Shown: positions 6,327 through 7,171 of the stretch, piece after piece
Position numbering within the stretch: position 1 is the stretch's first letter
Layout of the letters: each line of letters starts with the position of its first letter
Source of the DNA: JBOGJG01 sp050747825
GTDB lineage: Bacteria; Acidobacteriota; UBA6911; RPQK01; JBOGJG01
Assembly (NCBI GenBank): GCA_050747825.1
Contig: JBOGJG010000411.1
Span: forward strand, 1 to 7,171
Reading direction: 5' to 3'
DNA length: 7,171 bases
Program-made: the position numbers and the translations under genes
Notes under the pieces: model-generated
The model's input: only the letters and a program-made list of their open reading frames with translations
Databases searched by the model: none
What the model was told of the DNA's origin: nothing

Positions 6327-6854
6327 CTAACGCCCCGCGGTCTGTTTAGCCTCAATATTCCGATGACTCTCAGCTATCTGAGTCAACTTCTTGTCCGCCT
6401 CTCCTTCTTCGTCGAGTGTTTGCTGAAACAGCCGCACCACATCGTCATAGCCCAGCGTATTCGCAAAAGCGCGAGCGCCGCCGTATCCGGCGATTTCGTA
6501 ATGTTCAACCTTCTGAGCGGCGACGATCAGGCCGGCGTCCCGGACCGCGGGTTCTTCCAGCCGACTCATCAGATCCTGGCCTTCTTCAATAATCCCACGA
6601 ATGCCTTTACAGGTTTCGGCGCCGGCTTCTTGGCCCAGTCGTTCGAAAGCCTGTTCCAGTCTTTGCTTCTGAGTCCTGGTAACCCCCAGATGATGCTTTA
6701 AGGCGTTCTTGAGGTCGGGTGAGGATGCCGCCTCGATCATCTGCGGCAACGCTTTGATAATCTGGTTTTCGGCATCGTATAAATCTTTCAACTGGTCGAT
6801 GTATAGATCCTGCAGCGAATCTATCTTGGACTTAAACATAGAAGTAAGTGCCAT
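6327..6854 (-). CDS. DUF892/YciF-like ferritin-fold stress protein
   Basis: This 175-residue, mostly helical protein has the landmarks of the YciF/YciE (DUF892) family. The N-terminus is LQDLYIDQLKDLYDAENQI (14-32), followed by ALPQM, HHLGVTRTQKQRLEQ (54-68), a central GIIEEGQ, VEHYEIAGYGGARAFA (116-131) and LDEEGEADKKLTQIA (147-161). The family adopts a ferritin-like four-helix bundle. Glu29, Glu67, Glu117-His118-Glu120 and Glu149/Glu150/Glu152 lie where metal ligands would be expected, although exact ligands cannot be assigned here. E. coli relatives are induced by osmotic or general stress; the biochemical activity is not settled. The length is normal and there is no signal peptide, so it is cytoplasmic. 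The ATG is supported by a strong AAAGGAG. It appears monocistronic, with the MITE 14 bp downstream. Confidence 0.93.
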   Translation of the reverse strand: MALTSMFKSKIDSLQDLYIDQLKDLYDAENQIIKALPQMIEAASSPDLKNALKHHLGVTRTQKQRLEQAFERLGQEAGAETCKGIRGIIEEGQDLMSRLEEPAVRDAGLIVAAQKVEHYEIAGYGGARAFANTLGYDDVVRLFQQTLDEEGEADKKLTQIAESHRNIEAKQTAGR

Positions 6855-6861
6855 GTTTCGT

Positions 6862-6868
6862 CTCCTTT
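6862..6868 (-). promoter_or_regulatory. Strong ribosome binding site of the DUF892 gene
   Basis: The minus strand reads AAAGGAG, a 7-base spacer (ACGAAAC), then ATG at 6854. It is the best Shine-Dalgarno in the window and fixes the start. Confidence 0.8.
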
Positions 6869-6974
6869 CCTTGCAGTTATATCTGTTGCATTGGGTCTAA
6901 CTTCACCCCGATGGTGTTGCCTGCTTTATTCCATCCTCGCATAAAACAGGGGCTGAGAGAACGGTTGCTTCGGC

Positions 6975-6987
6975 GGGAAAATTTCCC
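6975..6987. promoter_or_regulatory. Perfect palindrome GGGAAAATTTCCC
   Basis: Two 6-base arms around one central base lie about 120 bp upstream of the DUF892 start. This could be a binding site for a dimeric regulator of that gene, but a single site with no known match is weak evidence. Confidence 0.3.
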
Positions 6988-7081
6988 TTAGCAGTTGGCA
7001 GGTGGCGGTATGCTTGCTAAGGCGAAGCGGTTGCGTCGTCTTTTACTCTGCACTCCGGCGCTTATACCTATGATCACACCC

Positions 7082-7109
7082 GCCACCCGCCACCGCGAGC
7101 GCAGCGAGC
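7082..7109. repeat. Second copy of the composite heptamer repeat
   Basis: Two heptamers (GCCACCC, GCCACCG) are followed by GCGAGCGCAGCGAGC, which differs by one base from the 15-mer in the left-edge array and has the same orientation. The copies lie about 7 kb apart and flank all genes of the window. Confidence 0.85.
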
Positions 7110-7115
7110 CCGCCA

Positions 7116-7141
7116 CGCCGGAGGACATCGCCGGAGGATTC
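7116..7141 (+). repeat. 13-base tandem duplication
   Basis: CGCCGGAGGACAT is followed directly by CGCCGGAGGATTC, two near-identical 13-base units beside the composite heptamer repeat. It looks like local slippage; no function is apparent. Confidence 0.5.
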
Positions 7142-7171
7142 GCCTATCACGCCTATACAGGTATTTGGCGC

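Larger units (their letters stand above)
6869..7171. other. Gene-free right flank with repeats and palindrome
   Basis: About 300 bases upstream of the DUF892 gene contain no convincing gene. They hold the presumed promoter region of that gene (no clear -35/-10 pair), the palindrome at 6975-6987, and repeats beyond 7080. A plus-strand frame opens with ATG at 7070 and runs off the window after 34 codons, but its first half is encoded by the repeat, so I do not call it. Confidence 0.5.

Noticed and set aside
6876..6881. TATAAC on the minus strand as a -10 box for the DUF892 gene
   Set aside because: The position is suitable, but no acceptable -35 hexamer lies 16-18 bases upstream, so the promoter cannot be supported.
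7070..7171. Plus-strand ATG frame running off the right edge (34 codons)
   Set aside because: No ribosome binding site; half of it is encoded by the composite repeat, and the rest is too short to judge.

Overview
The window is a GC-rich bacterial chromosomal segment. Every intact gene lies on the minus strand. The best guess for the host is an Acidobacteriota-type soil bacterium. That rests on a secreted matrixin-type protease carrying long repeats ending in 'ATVIR..S...LTTFP', a companion small secreted protein, and abundant short intergenic repeats. This placement is recalled from family knowledge, not proven by the sequence.

From right to left, which is the direction of transcription: (1) 6855-7171 is a gene-free stretch with a composite heptamer repeat near the right edge and a short palindrome. 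(2) 6327-6854 encodes a DUF892/YciF-like ferritin-fold stress protein with a strong ribosome binding site. (3) 6030-6309 is a non-autonomous mobile element (MITE) with perfect 34-bp terminal inverted repeats and CTAG/TA target ends, inserted just past the stop of the DUF892 gene. (4) 5745-5906, on the plus strand, is a short relic that reads as the C-terminal tail of an HD-GYP cyclic-di-GMP phosphodiesterase. (5) Three consecutive minus-strand genes follow: a small secreted protein (5060-5626), a large secreted matrixin-like zinc metalloprotease (2251-5073) whose GTG start overlaps the preceding stop by 14 bp, and a YyaL/DUF255 thioredoxin-domain protein (160-2226) beginning 24 bp after the protease stop. 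(6) 1-179 is an array of heptamer repeats that runs into the end of the yyaL gene.

The small secreted protein and the protease look translationally coupled and probably act together outside the cytoplasm. The YyaL-like protein follows in the same direction but has no recognisable ribosome binding site, so it may be only loosely attached to the operon. The most unusual content lies in the non-coding DNA: the MITE with its long internal imperfect palindrome, three copies of a dispersed motif centred on GGGTACCC (one forming the last codons of the protease), and heptamer arrays (one forming the last codons of yyaL). No CRISPR array, tRNA, rRNA or defence system was found, and I see no clear new multi-gene system beyond the secreted-protein/protease pair.
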